In this document: piece by piece, positions 35,868 to 45,664 of the stretch | Position numbering within the stretch: the stretch's first letter is position 1 | How the letters are laid out: each line of letters begins with the position of its first letter | From: Paraburkholderia sp. LEh10 | Lineage (GTDB): Bacteria > Pseudomonadota > Gammaproteobacteria > Burkholderiales > Burkholderiaceae | Length of the DNA stretch: 64,000 nt | Assembly: GCF_017814945.1 (NCBI RefSeq) | Contig: NZ_JAGIPX010000004.1 | Location: 62,001 to 126,000 of the forward strand | Direction: 5' to 3' | Program-made: the position numbers and the translations under genes | The notes under the pieces: generated by a model | What the model saw: only the letters and a program-made list of their open reading frames with translations | Told to the model about the DNA's origin: nothing | The model's database searches: none

Positions 35868-36848
35868 ATGGAAACGGCAGGGCAGATCGGCCTGTTCGGC
35901 GCGGCGGGCGCCGCAGGTCTCAGCATTGCGCACGCATTGAGCGCGGCAGGCCGCCGGTATCGGGTGATCGGACGCGGGCGGGCGGCGTTGCAGGCGTCGT
36001 TCGGCCAGGATCCGCTCGCGGACATCGCAACGTGGAACCCGGACGACCCCGCGTCGATTGCGGCCGCCGCGACTGGCCTGCAAACGGCTGTGTATCTCGT
36101 CGGCGTGCCGTATCACGAGTTCGCGAAGCATCCCGTGCTGATGCAAAAGACCCTCGACGGCTTTCGCGCAGCAGGCGTGCAGCGGCTGATCCTGATCGGC
36201 ACCGTCTATCCGTATGGGCGCCCGCGCAGCCATCCCGTCACCGAATCGCATCCGCGCGCGCCGCATACGTTCAAGGGCAAGATGCGGCTCGCGCAGGAAA
36301 ATCTCGTCATCGACGCGCATGGTCGCGACGGGCTCGACACGCTCGTGTTGCGCCTGCCCGATTTCTACGGCCCGGGCGTCGAACGCAGCTTTCTGCATCG
36401 GGTGTTCGAGGGCGCCGCGCGCGGCACGCGCGCGCAAATGATCGGCCCCATCGACGTGCCGCACGAGTTCGTGTTCATGCCCGACGTGGGGCCCGTCGTC
36501 GAGCGGCTTTCACGCACGCCCGAAGCGTTCGGGCGCGTGCTGCATCTGGCGGGCGCGGGCACGATCACGCAGCGCGAAGTCGCCGCGCGCGCCTATGCGC
36601 TCGCTCAGCGCCAGCCGAAGCTGATGGTGGCGGGCAAATCGATGCTGCGCGTGATGGGTCTTTTCGATCCCATGCTGCGCGAACTCGTCGAAATGCACTA
36701 CCTGTTGACGGACCCCGTCGTGCTCGACGATTCGGCGTTGGCCAGGCTGATTGGCCCCGTGACGAAAACGTCATACGAGGCGGGCATTGCGCAGTCGTTC
36801 GAGGCTGCGCTGCGCAGTGCGCAGCAGGCGGCAGCGCAGGCCGCGTGA
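35868..36848 (+). CDS. NAD-dependent epimerase/dehydratase-like SDR
   Basis: Extended short-chain dehydrogenase/reductase fold of 326 residues. The dinucleotide motif GLFGAAGAAG (8-17) is of the atypical kind. TVYPYGRPRSHPVTE carries a Y in the typical YxxxK area, but the lysine four residues later is missing from this spot; the nearby KGKMRLAQENLV may take part. Segments like DFYGPGVERSFLHRVFEGA are typical of epimerases. The substrate is unknown. It is the presumed target of the divergent TetR. A good ribosome-binding site (AAAGGTG) precedes the ATG. Confidence 0.82.
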   Translation: METAGQIGLFGAAGAAGLSIAHALSAAGRRYRVIGRGRAALQASFGQDPLADIATWNPDDPASIAAAATGLQTAVYLVGVPYHEFAKHPVLMQKTLDGFRAAGVQRLILIGTVYPYGRPRSHPVTESHPRAPHTFKGKMRLAQENLVIDAHGRDGLDTLVLRLPDFYGPGVERSFLHRVFEGAARGTRAQMIGPIDVPHEFVFMPDVGPVVERLSRTPEAFGRVLHLAGAGTITQREVAARAYALAQRQPKLMVAGKSMLRVMGLFDPMLRELVEMHYLLTDPVVLDDSALARLIGPVTKTSYEAGIAQSFEAALRSAQQAAAQAA

Positions 36849-36955
36849 GTGCGCCGCGAGCGTGCCTGAAAGGGGTGGATGGGGGTGGATGGAAATGGCG
36901 GCGCGATCGACGAGCTGCCGGGTGCATGCGCCATGCACGCCCGTCGTGCCTGCGC

Positions 36956-37243
36956 CTAGGCGCCTGCCAGATTGCCCGGCGGAAAGTGCCCGCTCTTTAG
37001 CAGAACCGGGGTGCCGTTGCTGAGCAGCAGATGCTCGCGGGCAACGGCTTCGATGTGCGCCCGGCCCGCGTCGAAAGCGCGGCGCCAGCCTTCCGTGTCG
37101 TTCGCCTCGGCGCCGAAGTGATCTTCGAGCGCTTCGACTGAAATCGCGCACGGCACCCGTTCACCATCGACCAGCGCCGGAAACACCAGCGTCAGATTGA
37201 AATCGCGATAAGCGGGCGCGTCCGCGGGAAAACGAATCTCCAT
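36956..37243 (-). CDS. DUF1488 protein
   Basis: A 95-residue protein of the DUF1488 family, recognised from FPALVDGERVPCAISVEALEDHFG and the closing RAHIEAVAREHLLLSNGTPVLL. These proteins occur singly in many proteobacteria with no assigned function. GAGGTC lies 6 bp before the ATG at 37243 (MEIRFPADAPAYRDFNL); an ATG at 37291 is less likely. Soluble, no signal. It converges with the SDR gene. Confidence 0.82.
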   Translation of the reverse strand: MEIRFPADAPAYRDFNLTLVFPALVDGERVPCAISVEALEDHFGAEANDTEGWRRAFDAGRAHIEAVAREHLLLSNGTPVLLKSGHFPPGNLAGA

Positions 37244-37460
37244 AGTGACCTCATCGGGAAAATTCGGCGGCAAGGGCGAGCGGCCGCGCATTGCGCGAAT
37301 GGCGCGAGATGCGGACGACGGGCCCGGTCAGCGCGGTAATGGTACTCGTACCCGCATGCGGCGGTCCAGCACCCATCGTGAAACGCATGTGCGAAATCGG
37401 GCTCATCGGGCCCGCCGCGCCGGCGCTGCGATGCGCGATCGTGCGCAGGCGGATGCCGCC

Positions 37461-37736
37461 TCAATGACCGTCGAGCAGCCGGTCGACATACGCGCGGCCC
37501 GCCTGCTCGACGAAAATCAACGCTTCATCTTCCGTCGCGAAGCGATGCTCGTCGCCGATTTCGACCAGCGTTTCCATCCGGTGCGGATCGTCCGGCCCGC
37601 CCTCGGACAAACTCACCGCCCCGACGTACAGCCCTTCGCGCTCGCCCGCCCGGCGCGCCTGCTCGTGCGCCGGCACGAAGCGCGCCGACGCGCTGATGTA
37701 ATAGCCCCTGTAAGGGCCGCTCACCCGCTCTGCCAT
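37461..37736 (-). CDS. Hypothetical protein
   Basis: A 91-residue protein I cannot assign. It begins MAERVSGPYRGYYISASARF, and the middle LYVGAVSLSEGGPDDPHRME and the end FVEQAGRAYVDRLLDGH suggest a small alpha/beta fold. GAGAGG precedes the ATG. No signal or membrane segment. Burkholderia genomes have several similar short proteins with the GYYISA start; their role is unknown to me. Confidence 0.7.
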   Translation of the reverse strand: MAERVSGPYRGYYISASARFVPAHEQARRAGEREGLYVGAVSLSEGGPDDPHRMETLVEIGDEHRFATEDEALIFVEQAGRAYVDRLLDGH

Positions 37737-37949
37737 ATTCGCCTCTCGATTGCTCTGTATTCACTCGATCCATTCGATGCTTCAGCCGCGCGCGGCACAC
37801 CACGTGCGGTACACGGTAAGTCCTCGCGCCGCGCCATAAGTTCGATGCACCGATACTTGCGGGCTCGACGGGCACGCGGCACGTGCGGCGCACAGCCGCC
37901 TGCAGCCGCGCAGGCGGGCCGAACGACAGTCGAACAGGCGACGGGCGTA

Positions 37950-38213
37950 ATGGGCGACGCCGGCAAGTTCCGGACGAGCACCGACGATATGGGAAAATAT
38001 TCTCTTCGAGAGCGCGAAGCCCCCGGACCTGACGCAGCCAATGCATGGTCCGCGTACGCGGAAAATCATGGCATCGACATTCCGAAGCCGATCGGCGTCT
38101 GGGAAGATGCCGCGTCGAAGGAAGGCGCCGATAGCCGACGCCTCGTCGAGCAGGCCGGCATCCGCGCCGACCTGCCGGACACAGGACACCTCAGCGTGCG
38201 ACGGGAAGTCTGA
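37950..38213 (+). CDS. Possible small hypothetical protein
   Basis: A short frame of 87 residues from the ATG at 37950, or 74 from 37989. The composition is charged and balanced (SLREREAPGPDAANAWSAYAE, then DIPKPIGVWEDAASKEGADS), unlike the Arg/Ala-rich shadow frames around it. The ribosome-binding site is poor. It may be a real small gene, but a chance frame cannot be excluded. Confidence 0.4.
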   Translation: MGDAGKFRTSTDDMGKYSLREREAPGPDAANAWSAYAENHGIDIPKPIGVWEDAASKEGADSRRLVEQAGIRADLPDTGHLSVRREV

Positions 38214-38352
38214 GCGACAAGCGCGATCGTTTCGTGCCCGCATCGGCTGCGCGATGTGCTCGAATTGCAGCGCTGCCGCGCGCACCAACTCCGCGTGCTC
38301 TCGTGATGGCATTGGCGGCGTCGCCCACATCCCATTTCCGGAAGGACACACA

Positions 38353-38706
38353 ATGAAGTCGATCGAACGGCGCGCGCGCCCTACCGCTTTTTCACACGCG
38401 ATCCGCGCAGCCGCCTTGCCGCTGGCCGCCCTTGCGATCGCGAGCCTTGGCGCCTGCGCGTCGTCGAACACGACGAAGCTTATCAACCTGCCCAATGGCG
38501 AAACGGGCTTTGCCGTCAGCTGCAGCGGCGCGGATGCGAGTTCGAGCTGGGCCTCGTGCTACGTGCAGGCCGGCAAGGCGTGCGGCGCGACGGGCTACGA
38601 CATCGTGTCGAAGGATAACGACGAAGGCGGCATGGCGGGCGGCGGCATCACGAACGTCGTGTCGGCGAACGTGAAGAACCGTTCGATGGTGATTCGCTGC
38701 AAGTAA
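38353..38706 (+). CDS. Lipoprotein of unknown function
   Basis: A 117-residue putative lipoprotein: basic start, hydrophobic segment, then the lipobox LGAC with the modified cysteine at about residue 36. The mature part has four further cysteines (SCSGAD, SWASCYVQAGKACG and a C-terminal MVIRCK), which could make two disulfides. The pattern CYVQAGKACGATGYDIVSKD resembles a repeated domain of small Burkholderia envelope proteins. GGAAGGAC precedes the ATG at 38353. No neighbours share an operon. Confidence 0.8.
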   Translation: MKSIERRARPTAFSHAIRAAALPLAALAIASLGACASSNTTKLINLPNGETGFAVSCSGADASSSWASCYVQAGKACGATGYDIVSKDNDEGGMAGGGITNVVSANVKNRSMVIRCK

Positions 38707-38785
38707 CGCGCGCATGCGGGCATCCGGCGCGCCGTGACGTCCACTTCGAGCCGCGTCCGGTCGATCCGTCACGCGCCGGGCCGCG

Positions 38786-39124
38786 TCAATGCGCCTGCAT
38801 GTTCGAAAAGAGATTGAGCACGACGACGCCCGCGACGATCAGGCCGAGTCCCGCGACAGCGGCGAGATCGGGTATCTGGCGGTACATCACGATCGCCACC
38901 ACGGTGATCAGCACGATGCCGACGCCGGACCAGATTGCATAGACGATGCCCACGGGCAGGCTCTTGAGCGTGAGCGACAGGCAGTAGAACGAAATCCCGT
39001 AGCCGAGCAGCACGACGAGCGCGGGCACGAGACGCGTGAAACCTTCCGACGCGCGCAACGCCGAGGTCGCGATTACTTCGGCGACGATGGCGATCGCGAG
39101 CAACGCATAAGGAGGCACACGCAT
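38786..39124 (-). CDS. Small multidrug resistance (SMR) efflux protein
   Basis: Four-segment inner-membrane transporter of 112 residues. The essential glutamate of the first helix is E16 in AIVAEVIATSALRAS, as in EmrE and QacE. Other family features are the second-helix YGISFYCLSLTLKSLPVGIVYAIWSGVG and the final helix near GLIVAGVVVLNLFS. Dimers exchange protons for lipophilic cations. The gene is 3 bp downstream of the UPF0303 gene on the same strand, so the two are co-transcribed. Confidence 0.92.
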   Translation of the reverse strand: MRVPPYALLAIAIVAEVIATSALRASEGFTRLVPALVVLLGYGISFYCLSLTLKSLPVGIVYAIWSGVGIVLITVVAIVMYRQIPDLAAVAGLGLIVAGVVVLNLFSNMQAH

Positions 39125-39127
39125 GCG

Positions 39128-39625
39128 TCACGCCTTTGCAAGCGCGAGCTTGCTGTAGTCGTGGCCGAGTTGCGCGCACAGCGCCTCGACGACGAGTTCA
39201 TGATCCGCGCGTTGCGGCAATCCCGACACCGTCACCGAGCCGATCACGCCCGCGCCCTTCACGGTCAGCGGAAACGCGCCGCCATGCGACGCATAGTCGG
39301 ATACGGCGAGACCGTGCTTGTCGGCAAGCGTCGCGTTCGACTGCTGCAGCTTCAGGCCGACTGCGTATGAGCTGCGGCGGAAGTGCGCGACGGTGTTGCC
39401 CTTGCGGCGCGCCCAATTGACGTTGTCGGGCGTCGCGCCTTCGAGCGCGCAGAAGAACAGCGGCTGACCGAACGAGCGGATGTCGATGGCGAGCGCGAGG
39501 CCGCGCGCTTTCGCGATCTCGTGCAGATACGCGCCGAGCTGCCACGCGCTGTCGGCATCGAAATGAGGAAAGACGAGCGCGTGCTCCTGCGCGGCGATCG
39601 ACTGCAAATCGTGAGCGATATCCAT
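39128..39625 (-). CDS. UPF0303/heme-degrading-domain-like protein
   Basis: A 165-residue protein of the UPF0303 family (GlcG/HbpS-like fold). Conserved stretches are [52 protein letters not shown] and [11 protein letters not shown]. Members have been called heme-degrading-domain proteins, although activity is not established for most. The ATG at 39625 matches the family start; the frame continues upstream to 39946 without support. It precedes the SMR gene by 3 bp. Cytoplasmic. Confidence 0.88.
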   Translation of the reverse strand: MDIAHDLQSIAAQEHALVFPHFDADSAWQLGAYLHEIAKARGLALAIDIRSFGQPLFFCALEGATPDNVNWARRKGNTVAHFRRSSYAVGLKLQQSNATLADKHGLAVSDYASHGGAFPLTVKGAGVIGSVTVSGLPQRADHELVVEALCAQLGHDYSKLALAKA

Positions 39626-39865
39626 GGCGTGTCGAAGTAGCGTGAGGGCATGCCGCGCCGGCACGACGGCTTGCGCGGCCCTAAAGAATGGGCATTCTAG
39701 CGCAGGCGGTACGCGTGAAGCCGCGCGCCAACGTGCTGGCCGCGCCCCGCGATCTGTTCCGCGTATCGAATGCTCGCACATCATGGACGCGCATTCGATA
39801 CGCGTGTCGCGGCACGCCAATTCGCCGTCGCATTCCCCTCTTTCATGTCGATCCTTAAAAACCCA

Positions 39866-39894
39866 TTGCATCGACCATGCGTTTGTCCTATAAT
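39866..39894 (+). promoter_or_regulatory. Promoter of initiator tRNA
   Basis: TTGCAT (39866-39871), a 17-bp spacer and a perfect TATAAT (39889-39894), placing the start of transcription about 10 bp before the tRNA. Confidence 0.78.
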
Positions 39895-39909
39895 CTTTTC
39901 TTCGACGGA

Positions 39910-39986
<77 letters not shown>

Positions 39987-40030
39987 AGTACGTCTGCTTC
40001 CGTTCTGGTTAGCTCACCGTCGCACCATCA

Positions 40031-40053
40031 AACCCGCCAATGGCGGGTTTTTT
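40031..40053 (+). terminator. Terminator of initiator tRNA
   Basis: ACCCGCC and GGCGGGT form a 7-bp stem with a 3-nt loop followed by TTTTTT, 45 bp after the tRNA. Confidence 0.88.
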
Positions 40054-40222
40054 GTTTTGGAGCCGGCGATCACCGGCAATCACATTCCTTCCGCCCGCTG
40101 CTTTGGCCAACAGCCGCGCATTCGCGCGACACACACGGCCCGCCCCACGTCCACGCCCCAGGCGTCATCGTGAAACCCCAGCCCGGTGATACACTCCCAT
40201 CACTGTTCTCCATCCCCTCCCT

Positions 40223-40768
40223 ATGAAATTCTGTTCCATCTGCGGCAACGCAGTGAACCTGAGCATTCCGCCCGGCGACAACCGGGAGCGCTTCGTCTGT
40301 GCGAGCTGCGGCACCGTGCACTATCAGAATCCGCGCAACGTGGTCGGCACCATCCCTGTCTGGGACGACAAGGTGCTGCTGTGCCGCCGCGCGATCGAAC
40401 CGCGCTACGGCTACTGGACACTGCCCGCGGGCTTCATGGAAATGGGCGAGACCACGTCGGAGGCCGCCGCGCGCGAAACACTGGAAGAAGCCGGCGCGCG
40501 CGTCGAAGTGCAGAACCTCTACACGCTGCTGAACGTGCCGCACGTGCATCAGGTGCATCTGTTCTATCTCGCGCGGCTCCTCGATCTCGACGTCGAAGCG
40601 GGCGAAGAGAGCCTCGAAGTGCGACTCTTCGAAGAACACGAGATTCCGTGGGGCGACATCGCGTTCCCGACTGTCGCGCAGACGCTGCGCTTCTTCTTCA
40701 CCGACCGCGCATCGGGCAACTACGGCCTGCATACGGGCGACATCTTCCGCTCGCTGCGCGACGGCTGA
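40223..40768 (+). CDS. NUDIX hydrolase with N-terminal zinc ribbon
   Basis: Nucleoside-diphosphate-linked hydrolase of 181 residues. An N-terminal zinc ribbon has C-x2-C (CSIC, about residue 4) and C-x2-C (CASC, about 26-29). The Nudix box reads G-x5-E-x7-REtxEEaGa, in GFMEMGETTSEAAARE then TLEEAG. This two-part layout resembles NudC/YfiH-type proteins. The substrate is not predictable; NADH or ADP-ribose is usual. It begins the run nudix-aat-bpt-pyrD, 21 bp before aat, and is probably co-transcribed with it. Confidence 0.9.
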   Translation: MKFCSICGNAVNLSIPPGDNRERFVCASCGTVHYQNPRNVVGTIPVWDDKVLLCRRAIEPRYGYWTLPAGFMEMGETTSEAAARETLEEAGARVEVQNLYTLLNVPHVHQVHLFYLARLLDLDVEAGEESLEVRLFEEHEIPWGDIAFPTVAQTLRFFFTDRASGNYGLHTGDIFRSLRDG

Positions 40769-40789
40769 CGTGCACACAACCGGCAGCGC

Positions 40790-41527
40790 ATGGTTCCCTG
40801 GCTAGGCCCCGACGATCCGTTTCCGCCCATCGAGCGTGCGCTGTCCGCGACGAGCGGCGCGCCCGGCCTGCTCGCGGCGAGTTCGGACCTGCTGCCGTCG
40901 CGGCTCATCGACGCCTATCGTAGCGGCATTTTCCCGTGGTATTCGGACGGCCAGCCTGTGCTCTGGTGGACGCCTGACCCCCGCATGATCCTGCGCCCGC
41001 GCGAGTTCAAGATTTCGCCTTCGCTGAAAAAAACGCTCAAGCGTGTGCTGCGCGACGACGCATGGGAAATCCGCGTCGACGCCGACTTTCCCGCGGTGAT
41101 GCGCGCCTGCGCGCACGCGCCGCGCAACGGCCAGCGCGGCACGTGGATCACCTCGGATGTGATCGACGCCTATACGGCGCTGCACCGTCGCGGCGACGCG
41201 CACAGCATCGAAACCTGGCACGCCGGCAAACGCGTCGGCGGTTTGTATGGCGTGTCGTTCGGCAAGATGTTTTTCGGCGAATCGATGTACGCGGAAGTCA
41301 CGGATGCATCGAAAATCGCGCTCTCCGCGCTCGTTTTCCACTTGCGACGTCACGAAATAGAAATGATAGACTGCCAGCAGAACACGTCGCATCTGGCGTC
41401 GCTGGGCGGCCGGGAGATCGCACGCAAGGCGTTTGTCGCGCATGTGCGCGCGGCCGTCGACTCGGCGCCGATTCCCTGGCCGTTCGACAAGACCGTGTTA
41501 GGCGATCTTTTCGCGCCGGCCGCCTGA
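40790..41527 (+). CDS. aat: Leucyl/phenylalanyl-tRNA-protein transferase
   Basis: Adds Leu or Phe from aminoacyl-tRNA to proteins with N-terminal Lys or Arg, marking them for ClpAP (N-degron pathway). It has 245 residues. Family stretches are [21 protein letters not shown], the hinge [28 protein letters not shown] and the closing [21 protein letters not shown]. It lies 21 bp after the Nudix gene and about 160 bp before bpt, which performs a related transfer, so the two N-degron enzymes are neighbours. Confidence 0.96.
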   Translation: MVPWLGPDDPFPPIERALSATSGAPGLLAASSDLLPSRLIDAYRSGIFPWYSDGQPVLWWTPDPRMILRPREFKISPSLKKTLKRVLRDDAWEIRVDADFPAVMRACAHAPRNGQRGTWITSDVIDAYTALHRRGDAHSIETWHAGKRVGGLYGVSFGKMFFGESMYAEVTDASKIALSALVFHLRRHEIEMIDCQQNTSHLASLGGREIARKAFVAHVRAAVDSAPIPWPFDKTVLGDLFAPAA

Positions 41528-41688
41528 ATGTGCGGGACGTCGAGGGCCGTCGGCGCCGCGCAAATGCTGAGCTTCGTCATTGATGTGTTCTGCCCGTACG
41601 CTGCAAGCTGATGTCCGGCACGTCGCCGGCAATCGGCCCGGCAATCGTCCGGATGTGCAAAACCAGAAACGCTTCGAGAGCTGCTAAC

Positions 41689-42528
41689 GTGACTCACCCG
41701 AATGAGCTGCCGCTTTCACCGCTTTCGGCGCTGCAATTCTATGCAACAGCGCCTTACCCTTGCAGCTATCTGGAAGGGCGCGTCGCGCGCTCGCAGGTTG
41801 CGACGCCCAGCCATCTGATCAACTCCGACGTCTACACCGAACTCGTCAGAGCCGGCTTTCGCCGCTCGGGCGTGTTTACGTACCGGCCCTATTGCGACGG
41901 CTGCCGCGCATGCGTGCCCGTGCGCGTGCCCGTCGAACGCTTCAAGGCGAACCGCACGCAGCGGCGCGTGTGGAAAAAGCACGGCGGCCTGATCGCCACC
42001 GTCGCGCCGCTGCACTATGACGAAGAGCATTACGCGCTCTATATGCGCTATCAGTCGGCGCGTCACGCAGGCGGCGGCATGGACCGCGACAGCCGCGACC
42101 AGTACGAGCAGTTCCTGCTGCAAAGCAGGATCAACTCACGCCTCGTCGAGTTCCGCGAGCCGGCCAATCCCGGCTATGCGGGCCATCCGGACATGCCCGG
42201 CCCCTTGCGCATGGTCAGCATGATCGACATCCTCGGCGACGGGCTGTCGTCGGTCTATACGTTCTTCGATCCGGACCAGCCGCACACCAGCTACGGCACC
42301 TACAACATCCTCTGGCAGATCGAGCAGGCGCGCAGCCTGAAGCTGCCGCACGTGTACCTCGGCTACTGGATACGCGAAAGCCCGAAAATGGCCTACAAGG
42401 CCAATTTCACGCCGCTCGAAGGGCTTTTCGACGGCGCGTGGAAGGTGCTCGACCCGGGCGCGCCCGATCTCTCGACCGTCGATGCCGCGAAAGGCGGCCA
42501 ACGCGTGTTCCGCGTCGCCCGCGATTGA
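41689..42528 (+). CDS. bpt: Bacterial aminoacyl-tRNA-protein transferase Bpt
   Basis: Transfers Leu from leucyl-tRNA to N-terminal Asp or Glu of proteins, as shown for the Vibrio homologue. From a GTG at 41689 it has 279 residues and begins [17 protein letters not shown], as homologues do; an ATG at 41611 would add 26 residues without similarity. The cysteine pairs CDGCRAC (near residue 75) and the segments [16 protein letters not shown]-type [12 protein letters not shown] and [13 protein letters not shown] are characteristic. It follows aat. Confidence 0.93.
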   Translation: MTHPNELPLSPLSALQFYATAPYPCSYLEGRVARSQVATPSHLINSDVYTELVRAGFRRSGVFTYRPYCDGCRACVPVRVPVERFKANRTQRRVWKKHGGLIATVAPLHYDEEHYALYMRYQSARHAGGGMDRDSRDQYEQFLLQSRINSRLVEFREPANPGYAGHPDMPGPLRMVSMIDILGDGLSSVYTFFDPDQPHTSYGTYNILWQIEQARSLKLPHVYLGYWIRESPKMAYKANFTPLEGLFDGAWKVLDPGAPDLSTVDAAKGGQRVFRVARD

Positions 42529-42661
42529 TCGCACGCCACGCGCACTCGCTGTTGCCCGCGTGCACGTCACACGGCGGCGCATTAAAACAGAAACGTCGAT
42601 AGCCGCCGCGCCGAACCGTTAAAATAGCGGGTTCTCATTTTCAGCCGCCAGGCGCCCCGCC

Positions 42662-43696
42662 GTGTTCAGTTCCCTTTATCCGCTCGTACGCGCCCCACTT
42701 TTCCGCATGGACGCGGAAGACGCTCACCATCTGACCTTGCGCCTCCTCGGCGCTGCTGGACGCGCCGGCGTCGCGGGCGCGCTTGCGCCGCGCGTGCCCG
42801 ATGCGCCGCGTACCGTGATGGGCCTGACGTTCAGGAATCCCGTCGGCCTCGCTGCGGGTCTCGACAAGGATGGCGCGTGCATCGACGGTCTTGCCGCGCT
42901 CGGCTTCGGCTTCATCGAAGTCGGCACCGTGACGCCGCGCGCGCAGCCGGGCAACCCGCGCCCGCGCATGTTCCGCCTGCCGAAGGCAAACGCCGTCATC
43001 AACCGGATGGGCTTCAACAACGCGGGCGTCGAACAGTTCGTGCAGAACGTGCAGGCCGCGCGCTATCGCGGCATCCTGGGGCTGAACATCGGCAAGAACG
43101 CCGACACGCCGATCGAGCGCGCCGCCGACGATTATCTCTACTGCCTCGAACGCGTGTATCCGTTCGCGAGCTACGTGACCGTCAACATCTCGTCACCGAA
43201 CACGAAAAATCTGCGCCAACTGCAAGGCGCGGACGAACTCGACGCGCTGCTCGCCGCACTCAAGGACAAGCAGCAGCGCCTCGCGGACCTGCATGGCAAG
43301 CTCGTGCCGCTCGCGCTGAAAATCGCGCCCGACCTCGACGACGAGCAGGTCAAGTCGATTGCGGACACCTTGCTGCGCCACCGTTTTGAAGGCGTGATCG
43401 CGACCAACACGACGCTCTCGCGCGCGGCCGTGCAAGGCCTGCCGCATGCCGACGAAGCGGGCGGCCTGTCGGGGCGGCCCGTGTTCGATGCGTCGAATGA
43501 AGTGATCCGCAAGCTGCGCGCGCAAGTCGGCAGCGACGTGCCCATCATCGGCGTCGGCGGAATTTTCTCGGGCGCGGACGCGCAGGCGAAGCTCGATGCG
43601 GGCGCATCGCTCGTGCAGCTCTATACGGGCTTCATCTATCGCGGCCCAGCCCTCGTCGCCGAATGCGCGCAGGCGCTCGCCGCGCGCGCCGCCTGA
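42662..43696 (+). CDS. pyrD: Dihydroorotate dehydrogenase (quinone), class 2
   Basis: Fourth step of pyrimidine synthesis: oxidises dihydroorotate to orotate and passes electrons to quinone at the inner membrane. It has 344 residues from a GTG at 42662. The N-terminal helix [22 protein letters not shown] is the membrane-associated part that defines class 2. The catalytic serine is in [11 protein letters not shown], and FMN contacts include [19 protein letters not shown] and [10 protein letters not shown]. The last gene of the nudix-aat-bpt-pyrD run. Identification is secure. Confidence 0.97.
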   Translation: MFSSLYPLVRAPLFRMDAEDAHHLTLRLLGAAGRAGVAGALAPRVPDAPRTVMGLTFRNPVGLAAGLDKDGACIDGLAALGFGFIEVGTVTPRAQPGNPRPRMFRLPKANAVINRMGFNNAGVEQFVQNVQAARYRGILGLNIGKNADTPIERAADDYLYCLERVYPFASYVTVNISSPNTKNLRQLQGADELDALLAALKDKQQRLADLHGKLVPLALKIAPDLDDEQVKSIADTLLRHRFEGVIATNTTLSRAAVQGLPHADEAGGLSGRPVFDASNEVIRKLRAQVGSDVPIIGVGGIFSGADAQAKLDAGASLVQLYTGFIYRGPALVAECAQALAARAA

Positions 43697-43746
43697 GCGC
43701 CGCAGCCTGCGCGACGCGCACACCGCGGGCCTCGCGCTGACGCGGC

Positions 43747-44440
43747 TCAGCGCGCCGCGACAGCATCGAGCCGCGCGCCGAAGCGCTCCAGCCGTGGCTT
43801 GTAGAAGTGATCCAGATCGAGCGAATAGGCGACGCGCCGCGTGCGGCCCATCAATTCGTCGCGCGGAAAGAAGCCGAAATAGCGCGAGTCCGCGCTGTCG
43901 TCGCGATTGTCGCCGAGCATCAGATACTCGCCCGCGGGCACCGTGACGGGCCCGAACGAGCTGCGCGGACTCGGCTCCGTTTCCGACAACCGCACGACAT
44001 GCGCAACACCCGCGAAGCGCTCAGTCAGATAGCCGCCGGGCGAAATCGCGTCGACGGGCAGCGGCGCGAGCGCGAGCAGCTGATAGCTCGCGCGCACGCC
44101 GTTCACATAACAGCACGTTGTCGCGCATCGCGACAGTATCGCCAGGCAAGCCGATCAGCCGCTTCACGGTCAGCTCGTGCGCCGCTGACGAATCGACAGT
44201 CACGACGTCGCCGCGCTGCGGCTCATGCAAATGCGCAATCGCGATTTGCGTGAGCGGGATGCGCAGGTCGTAGGCCATCTTGTCGACGAGGATGCGGTCG
44301 CCTTCGCGTATCGCCGGCAGCATCGAGCCGCTCGGCACGACGTTCCAGTCGGCGATCGCACTGCGAAACAGCACCATCAGCGCGATGAACGCGACGAAAC
44401 GCTTGTACTCGCGCCACGGCCGGGCCAGCATGCGCATCAT
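43747..44440 (-). pseudogene. lepB: Signal peptidase I, split by a +1 frameshift
   Basis: Type I signal peptidase paralogue in two frames. The first part, from the ATG at 44440 with GAGGAG upstream, carries a membrane segment (FVAFIALMVLF), the catalytic serine in VPSGSM (Ser39) and the lysine in TVKRLIGLPGD (Lys93). After NVLL the frame breaks. The other frame continues with YVNGVRASYQ and, near the end, GDNRDDSADSRYFG, the conserved C-terminal box. One extra A on the plus strand at 44109-44110 (AA for A) accounts for the break. The whole would have about 230 residues. It is either an inactivated paralogue or a sequencing error. Confidence 0.85.
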
Positions 44441-44524
44441 CGCGCTCCTCGAAAACGACAGCGGCCGCAAGCACCGCCCTCAGGCCGCGACCATCCTCCC
44501 ACGGCGCACGAAGACAGCGCAGTT

Positions 44525-45547
44525 TCACTCGCACGGGAATCGCAGCCCGAGCGCTGCGCGCGCCGCATCGGCCATCGCAATCATCTGACGCGACTTCGCG
44601 TGCGTCATGATCGGGCTTTCGAGCTGCCCTGCGCGAATGAGATCGCAGAAGTGCGCGGTCTCGTAGTTGAGGCCGCCGCCTTCGAACGGCGCATCGAGTT
44701 CGACCACGCGGCCATCGACATAACGCACCGTCGCGCGCGCCGGGTTCCACCAGTTCTCGTGGATCGTGATGTGGCCGCGCGTGCCCGCGATGAACGCATC
44801 GCCCTTGCCGAACAGATCGAGGCCGCAAAAAATCTGGGCAAGCCCGTGCTCATGCCGGCTGTTGAGACTCGCGAACGTATCGACGCCCGTCGGCCCAAGC
44901 CGCCCCAGCGTCTGCACGTCGAGCGGCGCGCCGAGCCAGTCGACGGCGAGAAACATCTCATAGATACCGATATCGAGCAGCGCGCCGCCCGCCTGTTCGA
45001 ACGACAGCGACGGATGATCGTCGGGCACGCCCGGCACCGAGCAGCCCGCGCGCACGAGGCCGATCTCGCCGATGGAATCGGCTGCGAGGTGCGCGCGCAG
45101 TTTCTGATAGAGCGGATAGAACGGCGGCTTCATCGCTTCCATGAAGAGCCGCTGCGACGCGAGTGCGCTGGCTGTCACGCGATCGAGTTGCGCCGCGTTC
45201 ACCGTCGCGGGCTTTTCGCACAGCACATGAAGTCCGGCTTCGAGTGCGGCGATCGCATACTGCGCGTGGCTATCCTGCATCGTCGCGATATAGAGCGCGT
45301 CGATGCCGCTTTGAAGCAGTGCGTCGAAGCTGTCGAGCGCTTGCGCGCGATGCTGCTGCGCAAACGTTTCAGTGGGCGCGCGACGGCGTGACCAGACTGC
45401 CGTCAGCCGCGTGTGCGGAACATGCGTGAGACTTTGCGCGAAACGTTGGGCAATGCGACCCGTGCCAACGATGCCCCAGCGTATTGTTGCGCGATTCCCG
45501 GGCGGGTTGAGGTTTGCTGCGTGATTCATCCGTCGCGAGGCGTTCAT
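44525..45547 (-). CDS. Gfo/Idh/MocA-family oxidoreductase
   Basis: NAD(P)-dependent oxidoreductase of 340 residues (334 if started at the ATG 45529). The N-terminal Rossmann motif is WGIVGTGRIAQRFAQSL; the EKP motif appears as LCEKPATVN near residue 112. The C-terminal half is the usual beta-sheet substrate domain (GGALLDIGIYEMFLAVDWLG). Substrates in the family are sugars, inositols and dihydrodiols, and cannot be chosen here. It is 84 bp upstream of lepB and on the same strand as the GntR gene before it, which might be its regulator. Confidence 0.87.
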   Translation of the reverse strand: MNASRRMNHAANLNPPGNRATIRWGIVGTGRIAQRFAQSLTHVPHTRLTAVWSRRRAPTETFAQQHRAQALDSFDALLQSGIDALYIATMQDSHAQYAIAALEAGLHVLCEKPATVNAAQLDRVTASALASQRLFMEAMKPPFYPLYQKLRAHLAADSIGEIGLVRAGCSVPGVPDDHPSLSFEQAGGALLDIGIYEMFLAVDWLGAPLDVQTLGRLGPTGVDTFASLNSRHEHGLAQIFCGLDLFGKGDAFIAGTRGHITIHENWWNPARATVRYVDGRVVELDAPFEGGGLNYETAHFCDLIRAGQLESPIMTHAKSRQMIAMADAARAALGLRFPCE

Positions 45548-45664
45548 CTATCCATTGAGTGATTGTGAGAACCGGCATTGTCGCCGATGTCGACCTCACT
45601 TTCCCGGATATCATTCCCGCGGCGCGTTGGCCTTGCTCTGCTCTGTCCTTCTTCTTCGTCTGAC

